A stretch of 64,000 bases of DNA from Promethearchaeota archaeon (GTDB lineage Archaea; Asgardarchaeota; Lokiarchaeia; Sigynarchaeales; SOKP01). Every line of letters starts with the position of its first letter. Positions within the stretch are counted from its first letter, which is position 1. Position numbers and translations under genes: made by a program. The stretch spans positions 8,334 through 72,333 of the forward strand of contig JABXKC010000019.1 in NCBI GenBank assembly GCA_013375495.1, given 5' to 3'. The notes below the pieces were generated by a model. It was not told where the DNA came from. It was given only the letters and a program-made list of their open reading frames with translations, and did no database searches. Positions 16,122-24,492 of this stretch are shown one piece after another.

Positions 16122-17372
16122 ATGTTTACAAAAATTAAAAGTGTATACAAGGAATATCCAGATGCATTTAAAGTCTTGGTCTTGGCTACATTCATTGACC
16201 GCTTGGGAGCTTTTATATTATTTCCCTTTTATTCACTCTACATGACCGCGCATTTTGGGGTGGGTATGGTTGAAGTAGGAATCATGTTTTCAATTTTTTC
16301 TGCGGGAAATATTTTTGGTAGTACGATCGGAGGAGCCTTAGCCGACAAATACGGTCGTCGGGCAATGATCCTCCTTGGTTTGGTTGTAAGCGGAATATCA
16401 AATGTGTTCATGGGATTAATCAATGATCTCAATATTTTTTATCTAATTGCGACATTTTCAGGGTTTATAGGAAATTTTGGAGGTCCTGCAAGACAAGCAA
16501 TGATAGCAGATTTACTTCCAAAAGAAAAACGGGCTGAAGGATTTGGGATTATACGCGTGGCATTTAATCTTTCAGCAGTGATAGGACCCCTTCTTGGTGG
16601 TTTTTTAGCTACTCAATCCTATATGTTATTATTTATTTTGGATGCTGTGAGCAGCATAATTACTGCTATTATTGTGTATTTCGTCATTCCTGAGACCAAA
16701 CCTCAAAAACTGGGCGATGAACCCGAAGAATCCATGATAAGAACTATAATAGGATATAAGGAGGTGTTAAAAGATTGGATATTCGTGTTATTTCTATCAA
16801 TATCTGCCATAGTTGTGCTAGTATACATGCAAATGAATAGCACTTTGTCGGTATTCTTACGGGATGTCCATGGGTTCCCAGAGCAGGGTTATGGTTGGTT
16901 GCTGAGTATGAATGCGATTATGGTGGTTTTCTTTCAATTCTGGATTACAAAGAAGATTTCAAAATATGCTCCCATGAAGATGATGGCTTTTGGAGCGTTG
17001 TTTCTTATGATTGGTTTTAGTATGTATGGTTTTATTTCTGAATCGTACTTGTTTTTCGTTGCTATGGCAATTATCACAGTAGGAGAAATGATTGTATTTC
17101 CGGTTGCACAAGTTGCAGTTGCGTCTTTTGCTCCCGAGGATAAACGAGGCCGATATATGGCAGTTTTTGCTTTTCAATGGGCTATTCCAAATCTATTTGG
17201 GGTTTTGGCTGCTGGATTAGTTATGGAATTGATTGGTCCTAACTGGGTATGGTATTTTGCAGGGATTCTATCTATACTTTCGGTAATAGGATTTTTATTA
17301 CTTAATAATATTACTAAAAAACGCTTTACAGAAGAAATATTTCCTGTAGATGAGGTTTTAGTTGAAGTATGA
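16122..17372 (+). CDS. MFS transporter
   Basis: 416 residues with about 12 hydrophobic helices. The MFS signature between helices 2 and 3 is present (GGALADKYGRRAMILLG), as is the helix 5 proline-glycine motif (AFNLSAVIGPLLGG). The second half contains a conserved loop near SFAPEDKRGRYM, as in drug/H+ antiporters of the MdtG/YhjX kind. The substrate cannot be predicted. GAGGATG precedes the start ATG by about 10 bases. Upstream repeats (15955-15980) suggest regulated expression, as is usual for efflux pumps. Confidence 0.9.
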   Translation: MFTKIKSVYKEYPDAFKVLVLATFIDRLGAFILFPFYSLYMTAHFGVGMVEVGIMFSIFSAGNIFGSTIGGALADKYGRRAMILLGLVVSGISNVFMGLINDLNIFYLIATFSGFIGNFGGPARQAMIADLLPKEKRAEGFGIIRVAFNLSAVIGPLLGGFLATQSYMLLFILDAVSSIITAIIVYFVIPETKPQKLGDEPEESMIRTIIGYKEVLKDWIFVLFLSISAIVVLVYMQMNSTLSVFLRDVHGFPEQGYGWLLSMNAIMVVFFQFWITKKISKYAPMKMMAFGALFLMIGFSMYGFISESYLFFVAMAIITVGEMIVFPVAQVAVASFAPEDKRGRYMAVFAFQWAIPNLFGVLAAGLVMELIGPNWVWYFAGILSILSVIGFLLLNNITKKRFTEEIFPVDEVLVEV

Positions 17373-17517
17373 ATTTTTCTTCCCCATTGAAACCATTGAA
17401 ACTTCAGGATTTCTACACTTATAATGTTTCACGATCATAAATGTCCTAAAATCTCTCATATATCCTAAAAACCAGCACACCCTCTTTAATTTATAGTGTT
17501 TATGTTTATTTAGATTT

Positions 17518-18279
17518 ATGCTTGAAGCTGGAAAAGACGATAAATTCGTTGAACAAAGATTAACCGAAACTGCTTATCGCTCAAATAATTTTAATCTGAT
17601 CCCTCCGATTATTGGAATAATTATTGCGGATCAGTATGGGAACACTATTACGGTCTTTGAGTATGACTCAAATGACAACGATAAATATGGACCAATAAAA
17701 TCTTATCTATCGAAAGATCACCAGAATTTTTTAGAGATTGACTTGGTTTCTATGTATTTAAGCTCGTTTAAGATTTTTGCCGGGCAAGCCAACATTAAAA
17801 ACCTTTCTCACCTCGAAATTTACGGTTCCAACATTAAAGCTCAAATCTACTTCTTGCTTGAGAAATTTATGGCTATCATTTTTCTTAATTCCAACACAGA
17901 CCTCAATTCAAAACAGAGAGCTCTCGTCATAAAGTATTGCGAAGATAAACTAATTAAGTATGATTCTGAATTTGGAAACTTTAACGACACAAGTTCTAGA
18001 GAAACCCTATCGATGCTTGAACAAAAGGGTAGAAAATGGTTGAAAAAATTCAATATCAGCTATATTCAGACTTATAAGAATTTATATTTAAGAAAACATG
18101 AAACAACTGAGGAATTAATGAACCAATTGGGTTTGATAATTGAGAGTGAGATAAATGAATACCTTAACTATGTTCCGGATGATATAATTAATAATTTTTC
18201 TAAGGAATTAAAGAATAAAATACAAGATAAACTCTTTGAAATAAACCTAAATGAACCTGAGAAGTATAAGAATGATTAA
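17518..18279 (+). CDS. Longin-like domain protein
   Basis: 253 residues. Residues 25-150 have the longin/profilin-like order: IPPIIGIIIADQYGNTITVF (two strands), a helix with YLSSFKIFAGQA, HLEIYGSNIKAQIYFLLEKF (strands) and a long helix DLNSKQRALVIKYCEDKL. Longin domains occur in SNAREs, adaptor complexes and GTPase regulators of eukaryotes, and have expanded in Asgard archaea. The C-terminal 90 residues are helical and charged, without a membrane anchor. Placement beside two GTPase-like genes suggests a GTPase-linked role. The longin call is by pattern and is moderate. Confidence 0.6.
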   Translation: MLEAGKDDKFVEQRLTETAYRSNNFNLIPPIIGIIIADQYGNTITVFEYDSNDNDKYGPIKSYLSKDHQNFLEIDLVSMYLSSFKIFAGQANIKNLSHLEIYGSNIKAQIYFLLEKFMAIIFLNSNTDLNSKQRALVIKYCEDKLIKYDSEFGNFNDTSSRETLSMLEQKGRKWLKKFNISYIQTYKNLYLRKHETTEELMNQLGLIIESEINEYLNYVPDDIINNFSKELKNKIQDKLFEINLNEPEKYKND

Positions 18280-18327
18280 AATATTGAATTTATTATAATT
18301 GAATATATAAATATAAAATAAAGAATT

Positions 18328-19164
18328 TCAACCTTGAAATCTTAGTATTAGTGCAACCCCTATACCATCAAGAATTTGCTGAAAGCGCTCATCTTCTATA
18401 TTTCCTAATTCATAATAACTGGTTCCAATGTTCTTATTGAGAGCTAAAATTTCTTCGTAAGGCACAACAGTTTTATTTCCCATAGCTATAAGTGCTACTG
18501 GTAGAGAAATTTCCTTCCGAAATTTTCCTTTGGTTTTAAATTTTAACCCTGTGCTTTCTTTAAGTTCATTATAATATGTTTTAACCATATCAAAAGAATC
18601 TCGGTTTTCTTTATTAAACACTAGAATTGCCGCTGCTGCTCCCTTATAGAATTGGGGCCTTAAAAAAGCGAATCGTCTCTGACTTGTAACATCCCAGATC
18701 TGAAGTCTTATTAGGGATTTATCGTAAATTTCAATTAATTTAGTTAAAAAATTAACACCAATCACATCTCTCTCAACTGCTATGAACGGTTTAGTTAAAG
18801 CACTAGGAAGATACTCGGATTGTTCTTTAGTTAGACCAAGAATTATTATTTTCAACTCGTGATCATATTTTGTTCGCCATTCTCTAAAATTATTTAGAAA
18901 TTTCTCATATCTCTGGATTTTTTTTCTTAGATCGTATAATTGGGTGCGTTGTTTCGGTGATAAAGGTATTCCCATAACTCGACGCAGAACTGCTTCTGAT
19001 TGCCCTGGGCTTATTGTCTTTTCATATATATCACTTATTTGAGAGGAAACCTCTTCAATATTAAACTCTTTAGATATTTTTGTGGTAGGAATACCGATTT
19101 TCTTAAAAAATACATTTAATTCATTTAATTGTTTATCGTTAAGTGTAATTATTTTAGAATTCAT
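18328..19164 (-). CDS. Ras-like pseudo-GTPase with N-terminal helical domain (paralogue 1)
   Basis: 278 residues from ATG 19164, which has GGAG 7 bases upstream; an earlier in-frame start at 19215 would run into promoter repeats. Residues 1-115 are a helical domain shared with the next gene (EKTISPGQSEAVLRRVMG, RTQLYDLRKKIQRYEKFL). Then comes a Ras fold: ELKIIILGLTKEQSEYL in place of the P-loop, with no GKS/T; LQIWDVTSQRRFAFLRPQFY in place of WDxxGQ; FYKGAAAAILVFNKENRDSF, well conserved; and VALIAMGNKT in place of NKxD. It probably cannot bind GTP in the usual way and may act as a scaffold or regulator. Confidence 0.75.
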   Translation of the reverse strand: MNSKIITLNDKQLNELNVFFKKIGIPTTKISKEFNIEEVSSQISDIYEKTISPGQSEAVLRRVMGIPLSPKQRTQLYDLRKKIQRYEKFLNNFREWRTKYDHELKIIILGLTKEQSEYLPSALTKPFIAVERDVIGVNFLTKLIEIYDKSLIRLQIWDVTSQRRFAFLRPQFYKGAAAAILVFNKENRDSFDMVKTYYNELKESTGLKFKTKGKFRKEISLPVALIAMGNKTVVPYEEILALNKNIGTSYYELGNIEDERFQQILDGIGVALILRFQG

Positions 19165-19195
19165 TTTTACGCTCCTTTTTTCTATTTTTTTCCCC

Positions 19196-19231
19196 ATTAT
19201 TATTATTGACGTCAATTATTATTATTGACGT
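19196..19231. repeat. 17-bp perfect direct repeat upstream of pseudo-GTPase 1
   Basis: ATTATTATTATTGACGT is present at 19196-19212 and again at 19215-19231; the junction also makes a TTGACGTCAA palindrome. It lies 32-67 bases before the start codon of the leftward gene, where an operator or core promoter would be. Confidence 0.45.
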
Positions 19232-19417
19232 TTATTTATATAATTGACTATTAGATATTTAAATGTTTGTATAAAAAAATCAATGAAAAATAATATTGTT
19301 TATTGCAACAGAGTCATTTAGTATCCAAAAAAGAAGATTTGTTACTAATTTCAAGTATAAATATACTTAATAAAAAGTTAAAACTGATAATGGGGTTATT
19401 AATTTAATAAATAATTC

Positions 19418-20347
19418 TTAAAGTAATTGGTTTTGACACTTTACGAGCAATTCAAGAGATACTAGATTAAATACATCATCAAATTCTTCTGCATTTATCT
19501 CTTTTTTATCAAAATATCTCGCACCTAATTCAATTGCTAAATAGGGCCCACCTTGCGAGGACATTATTGGCTTCTCTCCTAAACCTACAAGAACCACTGG
19601 TGTATCAATTTGAATGTTTTTCATTTTCTTTAATTTAAACTTTAAGCTTGTTGCTTTTTTAAATTCCTCGTAGTACTTCTTAGTTAAAAGAAGGGAGTCT
19701 TTATTCCCTTTTTCGTAGATTAGGATAATAGCACTAGCTCCTTTATAATAGTGTTCTCTCAAGAACTCATATCTTTTATCTTCTGAGATATTCCAGAAAT
19801 GCAATGTCGTCAGTGATTTATCGTAAGATTCTAATGTTTTTATATAAAAATCAACCCCTAATGTGTCTCTATGTCCCGATACTTTAGGGCGGAGAAGTAC
19901 GTCAGAAAGTTTGTTTGATTGTTCATCGTTCAATCCAATTATAATCACTTTGAATACCTGATCAGGTTCTTTACCCCATGCTCCAAAATATGTTAGGAAT
20001 TTTTCGTACCTTCTAATTTTTTTCCGTAATTCAGACAGTTGGGTACGCTCTGTATTAGCTAATTTTATTCCCAGAATACGTTTTGTAAGTGCTTTAGCTT
20101 GTCCTTTACTAATAGATTTTTCATAGTTTTTAAATATAGTAGACGAAATTTGGGTTAATAACCAATTCATATTAACTTTTTGAATAGCAAGAGGAAGATT
20201 GTCTTCGAATTCTATTACTTTATCAAATTCAACTAATTCCTTATTTAAGTCAGTTATTAGTTCTTCTTTTGGATAATTAATTTTCTTTAAAAAATTTATT
20301 AACTTTGTTGCTTGAGAACCGTTTAGAGTCATGAAATTTTGGTTCAT
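19418..20347 (-). CDS. Ras-like pseudo-GTPase with N-terminal helical domain (paralogue 2)
   Basis: 309 residues from ATG 20347 behind AGGTGA; a start at 20392 is possible but less well placed. Same layout as its neighbour: an N-terminal helical domain (EKSISKGQAKALTKRILG, RTQLSELRKKIRRYEKFL), then FKVIIIGLNDEQSNKLSDVL where the P-loop should be, LHFWNISEDKRYEFLREHYY for switch II, YYKGASAIILIYEKGNKDSL, and PVVLVGLGEKP for NKxD. The P-loop Gly-Lys-Ser/Thr, the switch II Gly-Gln and the base-binding Asp are all missing. Loss of the same motifs in both copies indicates that the degenerate state preceded the duplication or was selected. Confidence 0.75.
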   Translation of the reverse strand: MNQNFMTLNGSQATKLINFLKKINYPKEELITDLNKELVEFDKVIEFEDNLPLAIQKVNMNWLLTQISSTIFKNYEKSISKGQAKALTKRILGIKLANTERTQLSELRKKIRRYEKFLTYFGAWGKEPDQVFKVIIIGLNDEQSNKLSDVLLRPKVSGHRDTLGVDFYIKTLESYDKSLTTLHFWNISEDKRYEFLREHYYKGASAIILIYEKGNKDSLLLTKKYYEEFKKATSLKFKLKKMKNIQIDTPVVLVGLGEKPIMSSQGGPYLAIELGARYFDKKEINAEEFDDVFNLVSLELLVKCQNQLL

Positions 20348-20400
20348 TTCAATTTCACCTTTAATAATTTTTAATTTCTCGTATTCGCCCATGCTACAAG

Positions 20401-20410
20401 TGGGCGCCCA
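20401..20410. promoter_or_regulatory. GC-rich perfect palindrome upstream of pseudo-GTPase 2
   Basis: TGGGCGCCCA stands out in AT-rich surroundings, 54 bases before the start of the leftward gene. It could be an operator for a dimeric regulator. The short length limits confidence. Confidence 0.3.
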
Positions 20411-20513
20411 TAACTAGAATGAATGTTAAGATATTTAAATCTTTGTATTAAAAAATTTTCTCTGGAAAAAAAGCAAAAAAGGAGGCTTTCTCATCTAAAT
20501 ATTATCTATAGTA

Positions 20514-20708
20514 ATGAAAAAAACTATAAATAGTTTAGAAAATCTAGAAAGCTTGGAAAAACTTGAAAAGCTCTACGTTTTGTTTCTAGGTATGAATCCA
20601 ATAGAGGGAGAAGACAAGCAATTCGCTAAAGATAATATTGAACGAGAAGAAGTAAAAAAATTGCTCCAATCTTACAGGGAATTGATGAAAGAAAAAGAAA
20701 GAGAGTAA
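20514..20708 (+). CDS. Small charged helical protein
   Basis: 64 residues, strongly charged and leucine-rich (LENLESLEKLEKLYVLFLGM, then KKLLQSYRELMKEKERE), probably two helices. No known family. The run of Leu-Glu repeats could reflect a coiled-coil dimer or simple-sequence bias. AGGAGG at 20480-20485 lies about 30 bases upstream, too far for a standard ribosome binding site. It is convergent with the GyrI-like gene, 9 bases apart. Real translation is uncertain. Confidence 0.45.
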   Translation: MKKTINSLENLESLEKLEKLYVLFLGMNPIEGEDKQFAKDNIEREEVKKLLQSYRELMKEKERE

Positions 20709-20717
20709 TTATTATTT

Positions 20718-21176
20718 CTATTTAAGGGGAAATAGGATTTCTGTTTGAAGTTCTTCGGGAGCTACCTCAGCAGGATCATTTAAATATATTTCGTAAGCAA
20801 TTCCCGTTGCTTCATATCCTTTGTCTTGAATAAATTTAGCTAATGTTTCATACGCTGGCCTCATTTCACTATATGGCCCTATATATAAGCCAGACGCATA
20901 TTTTCCTGCTGGTATTTCACATGCTTCAATTTCATGCTTAGGAGGAATCTTCTTAGGGACAGGAACCCCAATCTCTATATCTAAATTTGCCATGTCCATG
21001 TTGTAATAGGCAACAAATGGAGGACCACTCATTTCTTCATTTAATTGACCGAGGTACTGCATGATTGTCCCCCAGTTCTTACCTAATACTTGGGGTAAAT
21101 TCTGGACAGAACTAGTAGTTCTTATCGATAGAGTATTTTGAGCGACGCGCTCAATAATTTTACATTTAAAACTCAT
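20718..21176 (-). CDS. GyrI-like/effector-binding domain protein
   Basis: 152 residues matching the stand-alone GyrI-like (AraC effector-binding, SOUL-related) fold: a start CKIIERVAQNTLSIRTTSSV, PFVAYYNMDMANLDIEIGVP in the middle, IPAGKYASGLYIGPYSEM, then AYETLAKFIQDKGYEATG and YEIYLNDPAEVAPEELQT, the usual family ending before the last strand. These domains bind hydrophobic or cationic small molecules, and some hydrolyse reactive compounds. No DNA-binding domain is attached. The MFS transporter gene lies just upstream in the same direction, so a drug-response pairing is plausible. Confidence 0.85.
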   Translation of the reverse strand: MSFKCKIIERVAQNTLSIRTTSSVQNLPQVLGKNWGTIMQYLGQLNEEMSGPPFVAYYNMDMANLDIEIGVPVPKKIPPKHEIEACEIPAGKYASGLYIGPYSEMRPAYETLAKFIQDKGYEATGIAYEIYLNDPAEVAPEELQTEILFPLK

Positions 21177-21296
21177 ACAATTAAACCTTTTTTTATGATA
21201 GTCTCTTTTAGTCTAATCTAATTATTATTTTTTGTTGTGATAAAAACTTTTTTAATTATATCTCAGTAATAAAAAAGTAATTTTTAAGTAAAAAAG

Positions 21297-22550
21297 TTAG
21301 TCCTTGAAATATTTTGCCAAAAACCATACTTCAATAACCAAACCTACTAGCCCTACAACAAAAGGAGCAGTGTAATTTATATTTTCGGCAAGAAAGCCTC
21401 CAATCGCTCCAGTAGGCAACATACCAATTCCTCTGATAAATGTTACAATTCCATAAGATAAAGCTTTCCTGTTATCATCTAAATTAGTTAATGTCATCTG
21501 CTCTGAGGGAATAAAAGTAGTAACTGCAATTCCAAAAAAGATTTGTCCGATGATCAATCCCGGAAAAAGGAATATTGTAATTCCTTGAGACCATAATATC
21601 GATGCTAAAATGTTCATGGAAAAAAATACCATTCCGAAAAATTGGCTTATAATTAAACATTTTTTTCTGCCAATTTTATCTGCAATTCTCCCAGCGGGAA
21701 TTTGAGATACCATGTTTGAGATTTGAAACCATAGAGCTATAAATGCGATATTTGAATCTAAGAAGTTATAATTAGCTTTTAGTCCAGCGTTATAAACAGA
21801 TAATACTATTCCCCATACAAAAACATCAAAAGCAAAGAAAAAAGTTGCTACCTTTATTTTCGGATTTTGAAAGAGTCTAGTTGATTTTTTTTGATTAAAA
21901 TCTATTGGCTTAGCATCCTCTCGTACAGAGGTAACATTCGAGGAATTTGGAGTTCTAATTATAAAAATCAGGATAAACCATTCGATAATTAGAATGATAC
22001 TAAAAATCATAAAATAAACTCTGGAATTTAAAACGAGGTTCAGCATTACGAAATACGTACCTCCAATAGCTCCTCCAAAATATGCGAAAAATATAAGCCC
22101 GTACATAATTCCCTTCTTAGATCCACCACTGTTTTCGGATACGAAAATTTGAAAATTTAAACTATTAACCATAGCTCCTAACACATAAATAAGGACTCCT
22201 ACTATAAGAATTGGGATACTATTTGAGAAAACTAATATTGTTAATCCGAACGCAAAGATCGGAGGACCAAATAGCCAAATTGTTTTAATCCCGTATTTAT
22301 CAGATAGTTTACCTATAAGAGGCATAGGTAGAAACTGCATTATGTTTGAGATCGAAATTATAATACCGGTGTAAAAAAGGGATTCCCCTGTAAACTCATA
22401 TATAAAAGGTTGGAGAACGACGTTAAATGCACTAAATCCAAATCCATGAATTAGATTCATAATGATCTGGGACCATAGATTTCTCATTTTTACCCCGTTT
22501 GATTTTTCCGATTTAGGAATGCTCTCCGATATTTTTTCTCCACTTTTCAT
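21297..22550 (-). CDS. MFS transporter
   Basis: 417 residues with about 12 membrane helices. The family loop signature is visible twice: LPMPLIGKLSDKYGIKTIWL in the first half and IPAGRIADKIGRKKCLIISQ in the second. It starts with a charged cytoplasmic segment (MKSGEKISESIPKSEKSN). The halves are joined by a basic loop near residues 200-225. The substrate is unknown; the overall type resembles multidrug or sugar-type permeases. It is transcribed toward the GyrI-like gene, 120 bases apart. Confidence 0.88.
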   Translation of the reverse strand: MKSGEKISESIPKSEKSNGVKMRNLWSQIIMNLIHGFGFSAFNVVLQPFIYEFTGESLFYTGIIISISNIMQFLPMPLIGKLSDKYGIKTIWLFGPPIFAFGLTILVFSNSIPILIVGVLIYVLGAMVNSLNFQIFVSENSGGSKKGIMYGLIFFAYFGGAIGGTYFVMLNLVLNSRVYFMIFSIILIIEWFILIFIIRTPNSSNVTSVREDAKPIDFNQKKSTRLFQNPKIKVATFFFAFDVFVWGIVLSVYNAGLKANYNFLDSNIAFIALWFQISNMVSQIPAGRIADKIGRKKCLIISQFFGMVFFSMNILASILWSQGITIFLFPGLIIGQIFFGIAVTTFIPSEQMTLTNLDDNRKALSYGIVTFIRGIGMLPTGAIGGFLAENINYTAPFVVGLVGLVIEVWFLAKYFKD

Positions 22551-22701
22551 TAAATATTTAAATAGATTATAGCTTAAATCGTTTGTCCTCTGCGAAGTTG
22601 GACAAATTCGATTATATGTACATATTTTTCAGTTCGAAATAAAAAAGTTAATATAAATGAAGTGTTTAAATTTAATTTAAAACTGAAGGATTGAAACTAT
22701 T

Positions 22702-23079
22702 ATGTATCAAATTGAAAAAATTAATGATACCTGTTTTTATATAAAAGCAACTGGCACCTTTCCGCCTCCTGTAGCAGAAAGATTTATAAAAGAATTTGGG
22801 GATCTAACGAATAATATTCCCGATAAATTGAGTATAATTGTTGATGTAGCTGATGCAATCCTTTTAAGCATTGATTCCATTGAAATAATCTTAGAACTCT
22901 TAAAAAGAAATAATGAAAGACTTTTTAGATCTGCTTTTATAATCAAAAAAAATCCACCTTTAAGCGAAGAATTTAAATATCTCTTAGAGAGTGCGAAATC
23001 TCCTAAACGAAAAATTGTATCCAATATTGAGGAAGCGAAAGAATGGATTGGGATTGAAAAAATCGTGTTTAAGCAGTAA
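22702..23079 (+). CDS. STAS/SpoIIAA-like small protein
   Basis: 125 residues with alternating strands and helices: YQIEKINDTCFYIKATGTFP, a helix AERFIKEFGDL, KLSIIVDVADAILLSIDSIE (central strand and loop), helix ILELLKRNNERLF, strand RSAFIIKKNPPL, and a final VSNIEEAKEWI like the STAS-like proteins found in many archaea and bacteria. Those proteins often act as regulatory or lipid-binding modules. No phosphorylatable Ser motif is evident. A single gene diverging from the MFS transporter. Confidence 0.6.
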   Translation: MYQIEKINDTCFYIKATGTFPPPVAERFIKEFGDLTNNIPDKLSIIVDVADAILLSIDSIEIILELLKRNNERLFRSAFIIKKNPPLSEEFKYLLESAKSPKRKIVSNIEEAKEWIGIEKIVFKQ

Positions 23080-23104
23080 TGCTGAGATATTTTTATCTTC
23101 TGGA

Positions 23105-23908
23105 TTAATTATCGATTCCTAACCTTTTCTTGCACAATTCAATAGCCTTTGGATTATTATCTATCCCGATCCATTTTCTATTTAATTTTATAGCAGCGGC
23201 TATAGTTGTTCCAGATCCACAGAAGAAATCGGCAACAATATCCTCCTCTTTAGACGAAGCCATAATAATTCTGTTAAGTAATTTTTCTGGTTTTTCGGTT
23301 GGATAACCATGATATTCTTTAGATCTTGTGATAGTTTGATATGAAAAGATATCGTTCCAGACATCGCCAACTAAAATTCCGGGACTTTCGTCCAAATACT
23401 GCTTTCCTTCTCTTCGTTTTCTATAGAGACGTCCATCTTCGTCTTTATATCTAAACATTTTTTTAATATAATCTTCTCGATAAGGTAGATATTGCTTATT
23501 AAATGTGAAATCGTCTGATTTCGAGTAATACAGAATTGTATCATGCTGACGCACCCAACCCTTCACTTGACTTTTAAAACCCGAAACGCTACCTACATTC
23601 CATATAATTTCCCTTCGAAAATTTTTTCTTTCAAAAATGTCATCACATATCAGTTTTAGATCGAATACAGCATTAGCATCGCAATGTAAGTAAAAACTGC
23701 CAGTCCTTTTAAGGATTCGATGTATTTCTTTAATTCTTAATGTCATAAAATCTAAATATTCTGTTAAAGAGCTCCATAAATCAGAAAATTCTTTATAATC
23801 GACACCACTATAGAAAGGGGGATCAATATATATAAGATCGATTATTTCTGAATCCAACTTCCTCATAAATTCTAGATTTTCTGCCAGATAAACAGTATTT
23901 AATTTCAT
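23105..23908 (-). CDS. DNA (adenine-N6 or cytosine-N4) methyltransferase, beta-type order
   Basis: 267 residues. Catalytic motif IV IDLIYIDPPFYSGVDY is near residue 25 and the SAM-binding motif I VADFFCGSGTTIAAAIKLNR is near residue 225, followed by WIGIDNNPKAIELCKKR. This IV-before-I order is the beta class. The middle (residues 95-190) has the target-recognition function. No restriction endonuclease, specificity subunit or phage-defence gene is adjacent, so it appears to be an orphan methyltransferase. Its target sequence cannot be read from the protein. It diverges from the NDT-like gene with only 17 bases between starts. Confidence 0.88.
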   Translation of the reverse strand: MKLNTVYLAENLEFMRKLDSEIIDLIYIDPPFYSGVDYKEFSDLWSSLTEYLDFMTLRIKEIHRILKRTGSFYLHCDANAVFDLKLICDDIFERKNFRREIIWNVGSVSGFKSQVKGWVRQHDTILYYSKSDDFTFNKQYLPYREDYIKKMFRYKDEDGRLYRKRREGKQYLDESPGILVGDVWNDIFSYQTITRSKEYHGYPTEKPEKLLNRIIMASSKEEDIVADFFCGSGTTIAAAIKLNRKWIGIDNNPKAIELCKKRLGIDN

Positions 23909-23925
23909 GCGAGAATTATATAAGA

Positions 23926-24330
23926 ATGAACATTAATATAATTATAATGAAGAAAGAAAGGTTAAATAAGAATTTCTTGGATGAGTTTCAAGAATACAAC
24001 TTCTCGATTATAAAGGAGACTAAAATCTTTTTAGTAGGTTCGATTCGATTTAAAGAATATTTTATTAAATTGGAGTCGATATTACAAATTATGTACAAAA
24101 AACTTGTAGGAATTTGTTCTGTCGATGGATTGTTAAATAAAGATAAGTTTAGTGAAGAAGAATGGGACAAATTACAAGAGATAGCTTTAATGAAATTAAA
24201 CGAGCAAGAAGCAATTTTAGTCATTGATGTTGATAACTATATCGGGGTTCAATCAAGAGAAGAAATTGAATATTTCAAGTTCACATTGCATAAACCGGTA
24301 TATTATTTGTCTGGACTTAAAAATGATTAA
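23926..24330 (+). CDS. Nucleoside 2-deoxyribosyltransferase-like small protein
   Basis: 134 residues; an alternative ATG at 23947 would remove seven residues. It shows the NDT/TIR-like Rossmann pattern: KETKIFLVGSIRFKEYFIKL (strand, Gly-Ser loop, helix), then QEAILVIDVDNYIGVQSREE followed by IEYFKFTLHKPVYYLSG, i.e. a strand with Asp and a Gly-x-x-Ser/Arg-x-Glu-like site. Such proteins can cleave or transfer nucleoside bases. It is close to the DNA methyltransferase but on the other strand. The assignment is by fold pattern. Confidence 0.55.
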   Translation: MNINIIIMKKERLNKNFLDEFQEYNFSIIKETKIFLVGSIRFKEYFIKLESILQIMYKKLVGICSVDGLLNKDKFSEEEWDKLQEIALMKLNEQEAILVIDVDNYIGVQSREEIEYFKFTLHKPVYYLSGLKND

Positions 24331-24492
24331 TTTCTGTAATTTAATATTTAGAATACCCTAAAATACTAATAATCTAACTCTCAAAAATCATTAATTTGGT
24401 AAAGTCGTAATTTATTAAAGGTTAAAATAGATTTTAATCATAATTAAATAAATTGGAAACATTAACGACCACACTCACGGGTTAAAACTAAA

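Noticed and set aside
18328..20347. Active Ras-family GTPases
   Set aside because: Both lack the P-loop GKS/T, the switch II Gly-Gln and the NKxD Asp.
23105..23908. Restriction-modification system
   Set aside because: No endonuclease or specificity gene is adjacent; only the methyltransferase is present.
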